Shown: positions 27,241 to 34,597 of the stretch, piece by piece | How the letters are laid out: each line of letters starts with the position of its first letter | Position numbering within the stretch: the first letter of the stretch is position 1 | Assembly (NCBI GenBank): GCA_002798255.1 | Contig: NWQQ01000021.1 | Span: 124,001-188,000, forward strand | Length of the DNA: 64,000 nt | Source of the DNA: Lysobacteraceae bacterium NML95-0200 | GTDB taxonomy: Bacteria; Pseudomonadota; Gammaproteobacteria; Xanthomonadales; Xanthomonadaceae | Direction of reading: 5' to 3' | Translations under genes and position numbers: made by a program | The notes under the pieces: model-generated | Database searches by the model: none | Seen by the model: the letters and a program-made list of their open reading frames with translations, nothing else | What the model was told of the DNA's origin: nothing

Positions 27241-27328
27241 CTATCTGATGCGCGCCGAAACGGGATACCTCGACCACCTTGTGTACATATTCTTCGTAAC
27301 GGTCTGACAACTCTAACTGGCTACCGAA

Positions 27329-27517
27329 ATGACCGTCGAACAAACACTCCCTGAATTGATGTCCCCACGGCAAAGGGCACGCGAGGCAGCAGAAATCATC
27401 GCGACCGCCATTGCACGCTTGCATTCCACGCGTCTGCAAGAAAGCGACATTCCTCTTGGCTTCTCGGCACCCGAGCGCGTTCATACAAACCCCTCTACAG
27501 AAGGAGTTTTCAAATGA
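27329..27517 (+). CDS. Small phage protein preceding DUF2924 gene
   Basis: The 62-residue product (MTVEQTLPELMSPRQRAREA...) is helical and charged. Its TGA overlaps the ATG of the DUF2924 gene (ATGA), so the two are translated together. Codon use is ordinary. It is the first gene of the recombinase module. Function unknown. Confidence 0.65.
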   Translation: MTVEQTLPELMSPRQRAREAAEIIATAIARLHSTRLQESDIPLGFSAPERVHTNPSTEGVFK

Positions 27518-27975
27518 ACGCACCGATAACACCACCCTCTCTGGCCGCGCAAATCGCGAATCTGCCCAAGTTGCCCATGAAGGATTTGTGGGCGGTTTGG
27601 GATAAGTATTTCCCGCAGCGACCGCCCCACCATAACCGGGCCTATGTTGAAGGCCGCGTCGCTTACAAGATTCAGGAGGAAGCGCTGGGCACCAAACTCG
27701 CCGTGCAGACGCAAATGGCACGGATTGGTGAAGCGCAATCCAACATCAAGACGCAGCGGGGCGTTGAAGTGCAAGTCATTCCCGGCACGGTTCTGGTACG
27801 GGAATTTGACAACCGCGAGCACCGCGTCACCGCGCAGGCGGATGGTTCCTTTGAATACGAAGGCCGCCGATTCAAGAGCTTGTCCGGAGTCGCTCGCCAC
27901 ATCACCGGCACCCAATGGTCAGGGCCGCTGTTTTTCGGACTCACCAAGAACAAACAGAAGCGAGGTGCCCAGTGA
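27514..27975 (+). CDS. DUF2924 family protein
   Basis: The 153-residue protein has the DUF2924 pattern: an N-terminal helical part with LWAVWDKYFPQRPPHHNR and a C-terminal part with PGTVLVREF and GRRFKSLSGVARHITGTQWSGPLFFGL. DUF2924 genes very often precede a serine recombinase gene in proteobacterial prophages and islands, which is the case here with a GTGA overlap. It may assist the recombinase, for example as a DNA-binding or directionality partner, but this is inference. Confidence 0.88.
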   Translation: MNAPITPPSLAAQIANLPKLPMKDLWAVWDKYFPQRPPHHNRAYVEGRVAYKIQEEALGTKLAVQTQMARIGEAQSNIKTQRGVEVQVIPGTVLVREFDNREHRVTAQADGSFEYEGRRFKSLSGVARHITGTQWSGPLFFGLTKNKQKRGAQ

Positions 27976-29339
27976 ATACCGTCGTAACCAAGAAGCGCTG
28001 CGCCGTCTACACCCGTGTCTCCACGGACGAGCGCCTCGACCAGTCTTTCAATTCCCTCGACGCCCAGCGCGAAGCGGGTCAAGCCTACATCGTCAGTCAG
28101 CGTGCCGAGGGCTGGTTGCCGGTAGGCGACGACTACGACGACGGTGGTTACTCGGGCGGAAACATGGAGCGTCCGGCCTTGAAGCGCCTGATGGCCGACA
28201 TCATTGCCGACCAGATCGACATCGTGGTCGTCTACAAAATCGACCGCCTGACGCGTAGCCTGACCGACTTTGCCAAGCTGGTAGAGGTGTTTGAGCGCCA
28301 CAAGGTGTCGTTCGTGTCGGTCACCCAGCAATTCAACACCACCACGTCAATGGGTAGGCTGATGCTCAACATCCTGCTGTCTTTCGCCCAGTTCGAACGC
28401 GAGGTCACAGGCGAGCGCATCCGCGACAAGATCGCCGCCAGCAAGCGCAAGGGGCTGTGGATGGGCGGTTACACACCACTGGGCTACGAGATCAAAGATC
28501 GCAAGCTGGTCATTGAGGAGAAGGATGCGCAAACCATCCGGCGCATCTTCACGCGCTTCGCCGAAACGCGCTGCATCACGGACATCATCCGCGAGATGGC
28601 CCTGGAGGGCATCACCACCAAGCCAAATCGTCTGAAGGACGGCAGTGTGCGCAACGGCACGCCGATGGACAAGAAGTACATATCCAAGGTACTGCGCAAC
28701 CCGATCTACGTTGGCGAAATTCGTCACAAAGGAGCGGTTTATGCCGGTCAGCACGAGCCGATCATCACCCGGCAGTTGTGGGATCGGGTCCAGGACATCC
28801 TGTCCGAGGACGCGCACCAACGCATGGGCAAGACTCAAACGCGGCACAAAACCGACGCGTTATTGCGCGGCCTGATGTACGGGCCAGATGGTGGCAAGTA
28901 CCACATCACCTACAGCAAGAAGCCATCCGGCAAAAAATACCGCTACTACATCCCCAAGGCAGACAGCCGCTACGGCTACCGCAGCAGTGCCACCGGGATG
29001 ATCCCCGCCGACCAGATCGAGGAAGTAGTGGTGAACCTGCTGGTGGGGGCACTCCAGTCGCCAGAAAGCATCCAAGGGGTCTGGAACACGGTGCGAATCA
29101 AGTACCCGGAGATCGACGAACCAACCACCGTGCTGGCCATGCGCCGCCTCGGGGATGTCTGGAAGCAGTTGTTCCCGGCCGAGCAGACACGTCTGGTCAA
29201 CCTGCTGATCGAGCGCGTTCAGCTTCTGTCTGATGGTGTTGACATTGTCTGGCGTGAGTCGGGATGGCGGGAACTGGCCGGTGAGTTGGAGGCAAACAGC
29301 ATTGGGGGCGAGCTGCTGGAAATGGAGGTTACCCCATGA
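27972..29339 (+). CDS. Serine site-specific recombinase (integrase)
   Basis: This large serine recombinase probably integrates and excises the element. The 455-residue protein has the resolvase domain at the N-terminus with the nucleophile Ser17 (VYTRVSTDERLDQ), DDGGYSGGNMERPAL, KIDRLTRSL and AQFEREVTGERIRDKI. A recombinase domain (KYISKVLRNPIYVGEI) and a further DNA-binding part follow. GTG start overlaps the DUF2924 stop. A recombinase of this type does not need to target a tRNA, so the nearby tRNA-Ala may be coincidental. Confidence 0.95.
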   Translation: MNTVVTKKRCAVYTRVSTDERLDQSFNSLDAQREAGQAYIVSQRAEGWLPVGDDYDDGGYSGGNMERPALKRLMADIIADQIDIVVVYKIDRLTRSLTDFAKLVEVFERHKVSFVSVTQQFNTTTSMGRLMLNILLSFAQFEREVTGERIRDKIAASKRKGLWMGGYTPLGYEIKDRKLVIEEKDAQTIRRIFTRFAETRCITDIIREMALEGITTKPNRLKDGSVRNGTPMDKKYISKVLRNPIYVGEIRHKGAVYAGQHEPIITRQLWDRVQDILSEDAHQRMGKTQTRHKTDALLRGLMYGPDGGKYHITYSKKPSGKKYRYYIPKADSRYGYRSSATGMIPADQIEEVVVNLLVGALQSPESIQGVWNTVRIKYPEIDEPTTVLAMRRLGDVWKQLFPAEQTRLVNLLIERVQLLSDGVDIVWRESGWRELAGELEANSIGGELLEMEVTP

Positions 29340-29812
29340 ATCGCTCGTCCAAGAAGCTGATCGGCGATGGGAAACCCCACGAGCGCCGCCACCCGCTGGA
29401 GGGCGGCGGTGTCCGGATCACGACTTTCGTGCCCCTCCATTTCAAGAAGCGCGGCATCAAGAAGGTGATCGTCGCACCGGAGGGCGTCAGCCAGCCGATT
29501 GCCGTCACCGATACGCCCGTGCTCACCCCGGAACAGGATCGCCCGCTGATCCGGGCTATGGGCCGCGGCATCTACTGGCAGCAGTTGATCGACAGCGGAA
29601 AACTGGCCAGCGCCACGGAGATCGCCGAGCGGGAGGGCATCCACCGCTCCACGGTCAGCGATCTGCTGCGGCTTGCGCTTCTCGCCCCCGACATCATCCA
29701 GGCCGCCTACGAAGGACGACTCCCTCGGGCGGTGTCCTTGGAGGCGCTCCTGCGTGCCAAGGTGCCCTTGGACTGGAATGAGCAACGCCGGTTGATTGCG
29801 TCCCTCGGGTAG
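29336..29812 (+). CDS. HTH protein following recombinase
   Basis: The 158-residue protein has an HTH in its middle (SATEIAEREGIHRSTVSDLLRL, in two parts), similar to ParB/KorB-type helix-turn-helix segments. The first half is basic with HFKKRGIKKVIV. Its ATG overlaps the recombinase stop, so recombinase, DUF2924 and this protein are a coupled trio commonly found in proteobacterial prophages. It may control or assist recombination. Confidence 0.8.
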   Translation: MNRSSKKLIGDGKPHERRHPLEGGGVRITTFVPLHFKKRGIKKVIVAPEGVSQPIAVTDTPVLTPEQDRPLIRAMGRGIYWQQLIDSGKLASATEIAEREGIHRSTVSDLLRLALLAPDIIQAAYEGRLPRAVSLEALLRAKVPLDWNEQRRLIASLG

Positions 29813-29839
29813 CGGGGGGGAAAGCAAAAATATTTTTCC

Positions 29840-29877
29840 GCTACGCCAAAAGTAGCTGTTGCTACGCCGGATGTAGC
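29840..29877. promoter_or_regulatory. Two tandem 17-bp inverted repeats, probable operator
   Basis: GCTAC-N7-GTAGC occurs twice (29840-29856 and 29861-29877). The repeats start 21 bases apart, two turns of the helix, so bound dimers would lie on the same face. They sit in the gap between the recombinase module and the early genes, just after an AT-rich stretch (aaaaatattttt). Best candidates to bind are the flanking HTH proteins. Confidence 0.7.
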
Positions 29878-29971
29878 GCCTTCCCCGATGAAGGCGTGAA
29901 CCGGCGTCAACGGTCAGTACAGGACTGGCCACCGGTCACGCCCCAATCCCTGAAAGGGAAGGAGCATGGCA

Positions 29972-30283
29972 ATGGCCTATTCAATGGCACTTTCAGGAGG
30001 CTTCGGTGGCACGCCGAGCCTCAATTCCGGCGTCGGACTCAGCCCGATGTCCACCCCTGAATCTTCGGCGCTGTCCCAGCGGCGATTCCTCAGCGAGGTC
30101 GAACTGGCCAACCGCTGGGGAATCTCCCCCAAGACACTGACGCGCTGGCGCGGTATGGGTCGGGGCCCTGTCTTCAACAAGTTTTCGAAGAAGGTAGCCT
30201 ATCCCCTCGACGGCGAGAACGGCGTGCTCGATTACGAGAAGCGTCACGTCTACGCATCGACTTCCGAGCGTGTATCGGCGTGA
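29972..30283 (+). CDS. Small AlpA/MerR-like HTH protein
   Basis: The protein of about 103 residues carries an HTH of the AlpA/excisionase class: LSEVELANRWGISPKTLTRW followed by RGMGRGPVF and the wing KVAYPLDGENGVLDYEK. Such proteins act as excisionase or early regulators. AAGGAG fits the second ATG (29972) with seven bases, better than the first at 29966. The gene opens the early plus-strand operon, right after the tandem inverted repeats. Confidence 0.78.
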   Translation: MAYSMALSGGFGGTPSLNSGVGLSPMSTPESSALSQRRFLSEVELANRWGISPKTLTRWRGMGRGPVFNKFSKKVAYPLDGENGVLDYEKRHVYASTSERVSA

Positions 30284-30294
30284 GGAGAGCAGCC

Positions 30295-30777
30295 ATGAAA
30301 GAACTGACTCTCTACCCCGCTGACCTCGCGAGCATGACCGTCGCCCAGCTTGTGATGCTGTCGATCACCGATTTCGTCGTTTCCGAGCGCAATGTCGATG
30401 AAGCCATCGCCTACCTCAAGCAGCTTCGCGTCAAGCTGGATGCCGCCAAGCTCCAGCGTTTCGGCGAACAAGCCCGTGCCGCACTGCGTGAATCGGGCCG
30501 CGACTTCGGTACTGCCCACGTCAACGATGGCGCGCTGCACGTCAAGTACGAACTTCCCAAGAAGGTGACCTGGAATCAGGCCGTCCTCAAGGAGATGGCC
30601 GAGCGCATCGCGGCTTCCGGCGAAAAGGTCGAGGACTACATTGACGTCAAGCTGTCGGTGTCCGAGTCCCGCTACTCCAACTGGCCCACGACGCTGCGCG
30701 AGCAGTTCGCCGCCGCGCGCACGGTGGAGGAAGGCAAACCCTCCATCACGCTCACGCTGGATGGAGGTGCCGCATGA
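30295..30777 (+). CDS. Conserved phage early protein, unknown
   Basis: The 160-residue protein starts MKELTLYPADLASMTVAQLV with GAGGAG seven bases upstream. It is mostly helical, with a middle region (HVNDGALHVKYELPKKVTW) that resembles phage proteins encoded next to ssDNA-binding and ATPase genes. The stop overlaps the next ATG. It is probably part of the recombination/replication block, but no function can be assigned. Confidence 0.75.
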   Translation: MKELTLYPADLASMTVAQLVMLSITDFVVSERNVDEAIAYLKQLRVKLDAAKLQRFGEQARAALRESGRDFGTAHVNDGALHVKYELPKKVTWNQAVLKEMAERIAASGEKVEDYIDVKLSVSESRYSNWPTTLREQFAAARTVEEGKPSITLTLDGGAA

Positions 30778-31619
30778 GCCTGCCCATCATCTCCGCGCAG
30801 CAGCGCATGGCCGAGCGCAAGGGTGTGAAGTTGTTGATGCTGGGCAAGTCCGGCATCGGCAAGACCTCCCGCCTCAAAGACCTCGATCCCGCCACCACAC
30901 TGTTTCTCGACGTCGAGGCCGGTGATCTGGCGGTGGCGGACTGGCCCGGTGACACCATCCGTCCGACTTCGTGGCCGGAATCACGCGATTTGTTCGTTTT
31001 CCTCGCGGGTCCGGACAAGTCACTGCCGCCGGAGTCTGCCTTCTCGCAGGCGCACTACGACCACGTCATCGAGAAGTTTGGCGATCCGGCGCAGCTGGAT
31101 CGCTACCAGACCTTCTTCGTCGACTCGATCACGCAACTGTCCCGCCAGTGCTTCGCGTGGTGCAAGACGCAGCCCGGGGCCATCAGCGACCGCTCCGGTA
31201 AGCCAGACCTGCGTGCCGCCTACGGCCTGCTTGGGCAGGAAATGATCAGTGCGCTCACCCACCTTCAGCACGCTCGCGGCAAGAACGTGGTGTTCGTGGC
31301 AATCCTCGACGAGCGACTTGATGACTACAACCGCAAGGTTTTTGTGCCGCAGATCGAAGGCAGCAAGACCGCTCTGGAGCTACCCGGCATCGTCGATGAG
31401 GTCGTGACGCTGGCCGAAATCAAGGCCGAGGACGGTAGCTCTTACCGCGCTTTCGTCACCGGCACCCTCAATCCCTTTGGCTTTCCGGCCAAAGACCGCA
31501 GCGGTCGCCTCGACCTGCTGGAGCCACCTGATCTCGGCGCACTGATCGCCAAGTGCGCAGGCGCAGCCATCGCGCCTGTCAGCGCCGCCATCCCGAACAC
31601 CACCGAACCCAAGGAGTAA
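30774..31619 (+). CDS. Phage P-loop ATPase (Sak4/RecA-like group)
   Basis: The 281-residue protein has Walker A GKSGIGKTS (about residues 24-32), Walker B-like TTLFLDVEAGDL and TFFVDSITQLSRQC. This is the arrangement of the small RecA-like ATP-binding proteins of phages (Sak4 type), which promote annealing or strand exchange. The following gene may encode the ssDNA-binding partner and a PD-(D/E)XK nuclease lies downstream, consistent with a phage recombination module. Confidence 0.82.
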   Translation: MSLPIISAQQRMAERKGVKLLMLGKSGIGKTSRLKDLDPATTLFLDVEAGDLAVADWPGDTIRPTSWPESRDLFVFLAGPDKSLPPESAFSQAHYDHVIEKFGDPAQLDRYQTFFVDSITQLSRQCFAWCKTQPGAISDRSGKPDLRAAYGLLGQEMISALTHLQHARGKNVVFVAILDERLDDYNRKVFVPQIEGSKTALELPGIVDEVVTLAEIKAEDGSSYRAFVTGTLNPFGFPAKDRSGRLDLLEPPDLGALIAKCAGAAIAPVSAAIPNTTEPKE

Positions 31620-31624
31620 CCGCC

Positions 31625-32251
31625 ATGTCGTCAAACTATTTCGATTTTCAGGATGCCGATCCCCAACAGTCAGGCTTCGACCTGATCCCCAAAGCCACGC
31701 CGGCCCCGGTGCGCATGACGTTCAAGCCTGGCGGCTACGACGACCCCTCACAGGGGTGGGACGGCGGTTATGCAACCCAATCTTTCGAGACCGGATCGAT
31801 CTACCTCGCTGCCGAGTTCGTGGTCACTGCGGGCGACTACGCCAAACGCAAGATGTGGTCGAACATCGGGCTTTACTCGCCCAAAGGTCCGACCTGGGGC
31901 CAGATGGGGCGCAGCTTCATCCGCGCCATCCTCAACAGCGCCCGCAACGTTCACCCGCAGGACAACAGCCCGCAGGCCGCCGCTGCGCGTCGCATCCAAG
32001 GTTTCCATGAGCTGGATGGCATCGAGTTCCTCGCCCGCATCGACATCGAAAAAGACGCCAAGGGCCAGGATCGCAATGTGATCAAGGTGGCGGTCGAACC
32101 CGATCACCCCGACTACGCCAAGTGGATGGGTGTGCCGTTCAAGACTTCCGGCGGTGGCACGTCTGGCGCTCCGGCGCAGACAGCGCCCGCGTATCAGGCC
32201 CCGGCTCCGCAGCGCGCACCCGTGACGGGCAAACCGTCGTGGGCACAGTGA
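31625..32251 (+). CDS. Putative phage ssDNA-binding-like protein
   Basis: The 208-residue protein starts MSSNYFDFQDADPQQSGFDL. Its core (SIYLAAEFVVTAGDYAKRKM, GPTWGQMGRSFIRAILNSAR) resembles phage DUF669-like proteins that are encoded beside RecA-like ATPases. The C-terminal tail is a low-complexity Pro/Ala/Gln stretch ending KPSWAQ, reminiscent of flexible tails on ssDNA-binding proteins. Binding to ssDNA is inferred from position and composition. Confidence 0.6.
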   Translation: MSSNYFDFQDADPQQSGFDLIPKATPAPVRMTFKPGGYDDPSQGWDGGYATQSFETGSIYLAAEFVVTAGDYAKRKMWSNIGLYSPKGPTWGQMGRSFIRAILNSARNVHPQDNSPQAAAARRIQGFHELDGIEFLARIDIEKDAKGQDRNVIKVAVEPDHPDYAKWMGVPFKTSGGGTSGAPAQTAPAYQAPAPQRAPVTGKPSWAQ

Positions 32252-32261
32252 GGAGGTCGCC

Positions 32262-33116
32262 ATGAACACATCCATCCTCACTGCCAGCCACTACGGCGTT
32301 GTGCAATTTGGTGATCTCGATTGCGAGGCCGTCGTGCTCACCACTGGCGAGCGCGGCTACGTCCGCAAGCAGGTGGCCAAGCTTCTCGGCATCCACGAGA
32401 ACAACACGGGTCACCGTTTTCGCCAAATTCTGGCCGATTTCTCGCCTAACTCATTGTTGAATCTGGACAAATTTGAGTCACCGATTTTGCTTCCCAATGG
32501 TAGGCGGGCACAGTTTTTCCCGGCAGGTGTGATTACCCAGATCGCCTCAGGGGTGATTGATGCCGCACTCGGCAACACACTGCATCGTGCGCGCCGGAAG
32601 CTGGTTCCCAACTGCATGAAGATCATGCGGGCGCTGGCCACCACTGGTGAGGTCGCGCTGATCGATGAGGCCACCGGGTATCAATACCATCGCGCGCCGG
32701 ATGCGTTGCAGGATCTGATCTCCAAGCTGCTGCGCCAGTCCTGCGCATCGTGGGAGCGACGCTTTCACCCGGATTACTATCGCGCCATCTATCGCTTGTT
32801 CGGCTGGAAGTACCAGGGCCACGACCAGAACCCACCGCACGTCGTTGGCCAGATCACGCTCCGCTGGGTCTATGGGCCGGTGCTGCCGGAGGACTTGCTG
32901 AACGAGATCCGCAACCGCAAGGGCATCTCGCAGAAGCACCACCAGTGGCTCTCCGATCAGGGGCTTGCGCATCTGGAATCGCAGATTCACGCGGTCACGG
33001 CGATTGCACGCAGCTCGACGAACTACGCTGACTTCAAACGCCGCTGTGAGGCGGCCTTCGCTGGCGCTGCCCTGCAGTTGGGCCTGCTGCTCGATGAGCT
33101 TGAGGAGGGAGCGTGA
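32262..33116 (+). CDS. P63C domain phage protein
   Basis: The 284-residue protein has an N-terminal part with the Bro-N-like ring of an antirepressor (RKQVAKLLGIHENNTGHRFR, LPNGRRAQFFPAGVITQI) and a C-terminal P63C domain (WERRFHPDYYRAIYRLFGWK, WVYGPVLPEDLLNEI). P63C proteins are common in phages and islands and have no proven role. GGAGG precedes the ATG. The stop overlaps the next start as GTGA. Confidence 0.78.
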   Translation: MNTSILTASHYGVVQFGDLDCEAVVLTTGERGYVRKQVAKLLGIHENNTGHRFRQILADFSPNSLLNLDKFESPILLPNGRRAQFFPAGVITQIASGVIDAALGNTLHRARRKLVPNCMKIMRALATTGEVALIDEATGYQYHRAPDALQDLISKLLRQSCASWERRFHPDYYRAIYRLFGWKYQGHDQNPPHVVGQITLRWVYGPVLPEDLLNEIRNRKGISQKHHQWLSDQGLAHLESQIHAVTAIARSSTNYADFKRRCEAAFAGAALQLGLLLDELEEGA

Positions 33117-33589
33117 AATGCTGGGTCTGCAAACGACAGGCCCGGGGCTACGGCCACACCGACAACTGCCACGGTGTGGGCGACCCCCGGCGCTATCCCC
33201 TGGACTGGGTGTTCTGCTCTCGCCGTTGTCAGGACGCTTTTCACCTGATGTACGGCAATTGGGAGCGCGTACAAAAGGGCTACCTGGACAAGACGGAGGT
33301 CGCCATGATCAATCCGTCTGATGTCGAACTGGCTGCAATGCGCCAGTGCCTCAAGGCTTTTGGCGGGGCGGCGGGCGAGATTGGCTTCGACAAGCCACTG
33401 GGCGACTACTCGGAAAGCGAGGCGCTGCGCGTCATCGAAGCCATTGTCACCTGCTGGTCGGAGGCAATGGTGGCGCACCACGAGGCCACCAAGTTCCCGC
33501 CCGTGCGGGGCTTGCCTGCGACGCCTGATCCGCTGGCACCTGATGCCGCCAATCCGTTTGCGGATTTCAACGATGACATTCCGTTCTGA
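33113..33589 (+). CDS. Zinc-finger-containing phage protein
   Basis: The 158-residue protein begins with GTG and opens KCWVCKRQARGYGHTDNCHG, followed by VFCSRRCQDAFH. The CxxC and CSRRC pairs look like a treble-clef zinc finger of the DUF6511 type. The rest is helical with a disordered proline-rich end. GTGA overlap with the P63C gene indicates coupling. A DNA- or RNA-binding early role is possible. Confidence 0.7.
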   Translation: MKCWVCKRQARGYGHTDNCHGVGDPRRYPLDWVFCSRRCQDAFHLMYGNWERVQKGYLDKTEVAMINPSDVELAAMRQCLKAFGGAAGEIGFDKPLGDYSESEALRVIEAIVTCWSEAMVAHHEATKFPPVRGLPATPDPLAPDAANPFADFNDDIPF

Positions 33590-33599
33590 GGTGGCTGCG

Positions 33600-34334
33600 A
33601 TGCTGGATTTCAACTCATCTTCAAGCCTCTCGGAACGTGTCACGGCGCTGGTCGATGCCGGGATGCAGCAGGCTCGCGAACGTCAGTCCGCACGCCAGTA
33701 CCTTGGGGCTTCGCGTCTTGGGGTGGGCTGCGAGCGTGCGCTGCAGTTCGAGTACGCCAAGGCTCCCATCGACCACGGACGCGATGCGCAGGCTCGGCTG
33801 TTGCGCGTCTTCGAGCGCGGCCACGTCATGGAGGACTGCATGGTGGCGTGGCTGCGGGACGCGGGTTTCGACCTGCGCACCCGCAAGGCGGACGGCGAGC
33901 AGTTCGGCTTCTCGGTGGCCGACGGTCGCCTGCAAGGTCACGTCGATGGCGTCATCGTCGCTGGCCCCGAGGGCTTTGCTTATCCCGCGCTCTGGGAGTG
34001 CAAATGTCTGGGCAACAAGTCCTGGAGCGACCTGGCGAAAAAGGGCTTGGCCATCTCCAAGCCCATCTACGCGGCGCAAGTGGCGATTTACCAAGCCTAT
34101 CTCGAACTGCACGAGCAGCCGGCGATCTTCACGGCCCTCAACGCCGACACGATGGAGATCTACACCGAGCTTGTGCCCTTTGACGCGGCACTGGCCCAGC
34201 GCATGTCGGATCGGGCGGTGAAGGTCATCACAGCCACCGAAGCCGGCGAGCTTTTGCCGCGCGCCTTCCACGACCCGACCCACTTCGAATGCCGGATGTG
34301 CGCGTGGCAAGACCGCTGCTGGAGGACGCCATGA
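33600..34334 (+). CDS. PD-(D/E)XK family nuclease
   Basis: The 244-residue protein looks like the Cas4/RecB-like exonucleases of phages. GHVDGVIVAGPEGF provides the Asp and LWECKCLGNKSW the ExK of the PD-(D/E)XK active site, followed by QVAIYQAYLEL (QxxxY helix). The C-terminus has cysteines in FECRMCAWQDRCW, which with an upstream Cys could bind an iron-sulphur cluster as in Cas4. It probably processes DNA ends for recombination together with the P-loop ATPase. Confidence 0.85.
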   Translation: MLDFNSSSSLSERVTALVDAGMQQARERQSARQYLGASRLGVGCERALQFEYAKAPIDHGRDAQARLLRVFERGHVMEDCMVAWLRDAGFDLRTRKADGEQFGFSVADGRLQGHVDGVIVAGPEGFAYPALWECKCLGNKSWSDLAKKGLAISKPIYAAQVAIYQAYLELHEQPAIFTALNADTMEIYTELVPFDAALAQRMSDRAVKVITATEAGELLPRAFHDPTHFECRMCAWQDRCWRTP

Positions 34335-34597
34335 ATGCCTACTCACAAGCATCAGCGGCGGAACCAATGGTGGGCGCACGCCAAGCCGCCCGTCTGCTGA
34401 ATCTCCCGCTGTACTACTTCACCAAGCCACGGTGTCGGGTTTCGAAGCGTATTCCTCACTACCGGATCGGCAATATGGTTCGCTTCCGGATGTCGGAGCT
34501 CATCAAATGGGCAGAAACACAAGGATGCGCACGCATCCCCTCTGATTTGTCATTGGAGGAGATCGCCGATGTGATCGGAGGTGCCGTCGATGCTTGA
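34331..34597 (+). CDS. Small phage HTH protein
   Basis: The 88-residue protein has an excisionase/MerR-like segment: ARQAARLLNLPLYYFTKPR followed by YRIGNMVRFRMSELIKW. The ATG overlaps the nuclease stop (ATGA). It overlaps the primase-helicase start by eight bases. It may be an early regulator or a replication accessory factor. Confidence 0.75.
   Translation: MNAYSQASAAEPMVGARQAARLLNLPLYYFTKPRCRVSKRIPHYRIGNMVRFRMSELIKWAETQGCARIPSDLSLEEIADVIGGAVDA

Noticed and set aside
26957-27307. 116-codon plus-strand frame upstream of the recombinase module
   Set aside because: Ser/Thr-rich translation with no motif and no ribosome-binding site; a minus-strand frame over most of the interval looks more coding-like.
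27200-27721. 173-codon minus-strand frame opposite the small ORF and DUF2924 gene
   Set aside because: The plus strand is a coupled set with overlapping start and stop and a known family. The left end of this frame (27240-27300) could still belong to the decayed fragment, but the whole is not credible.
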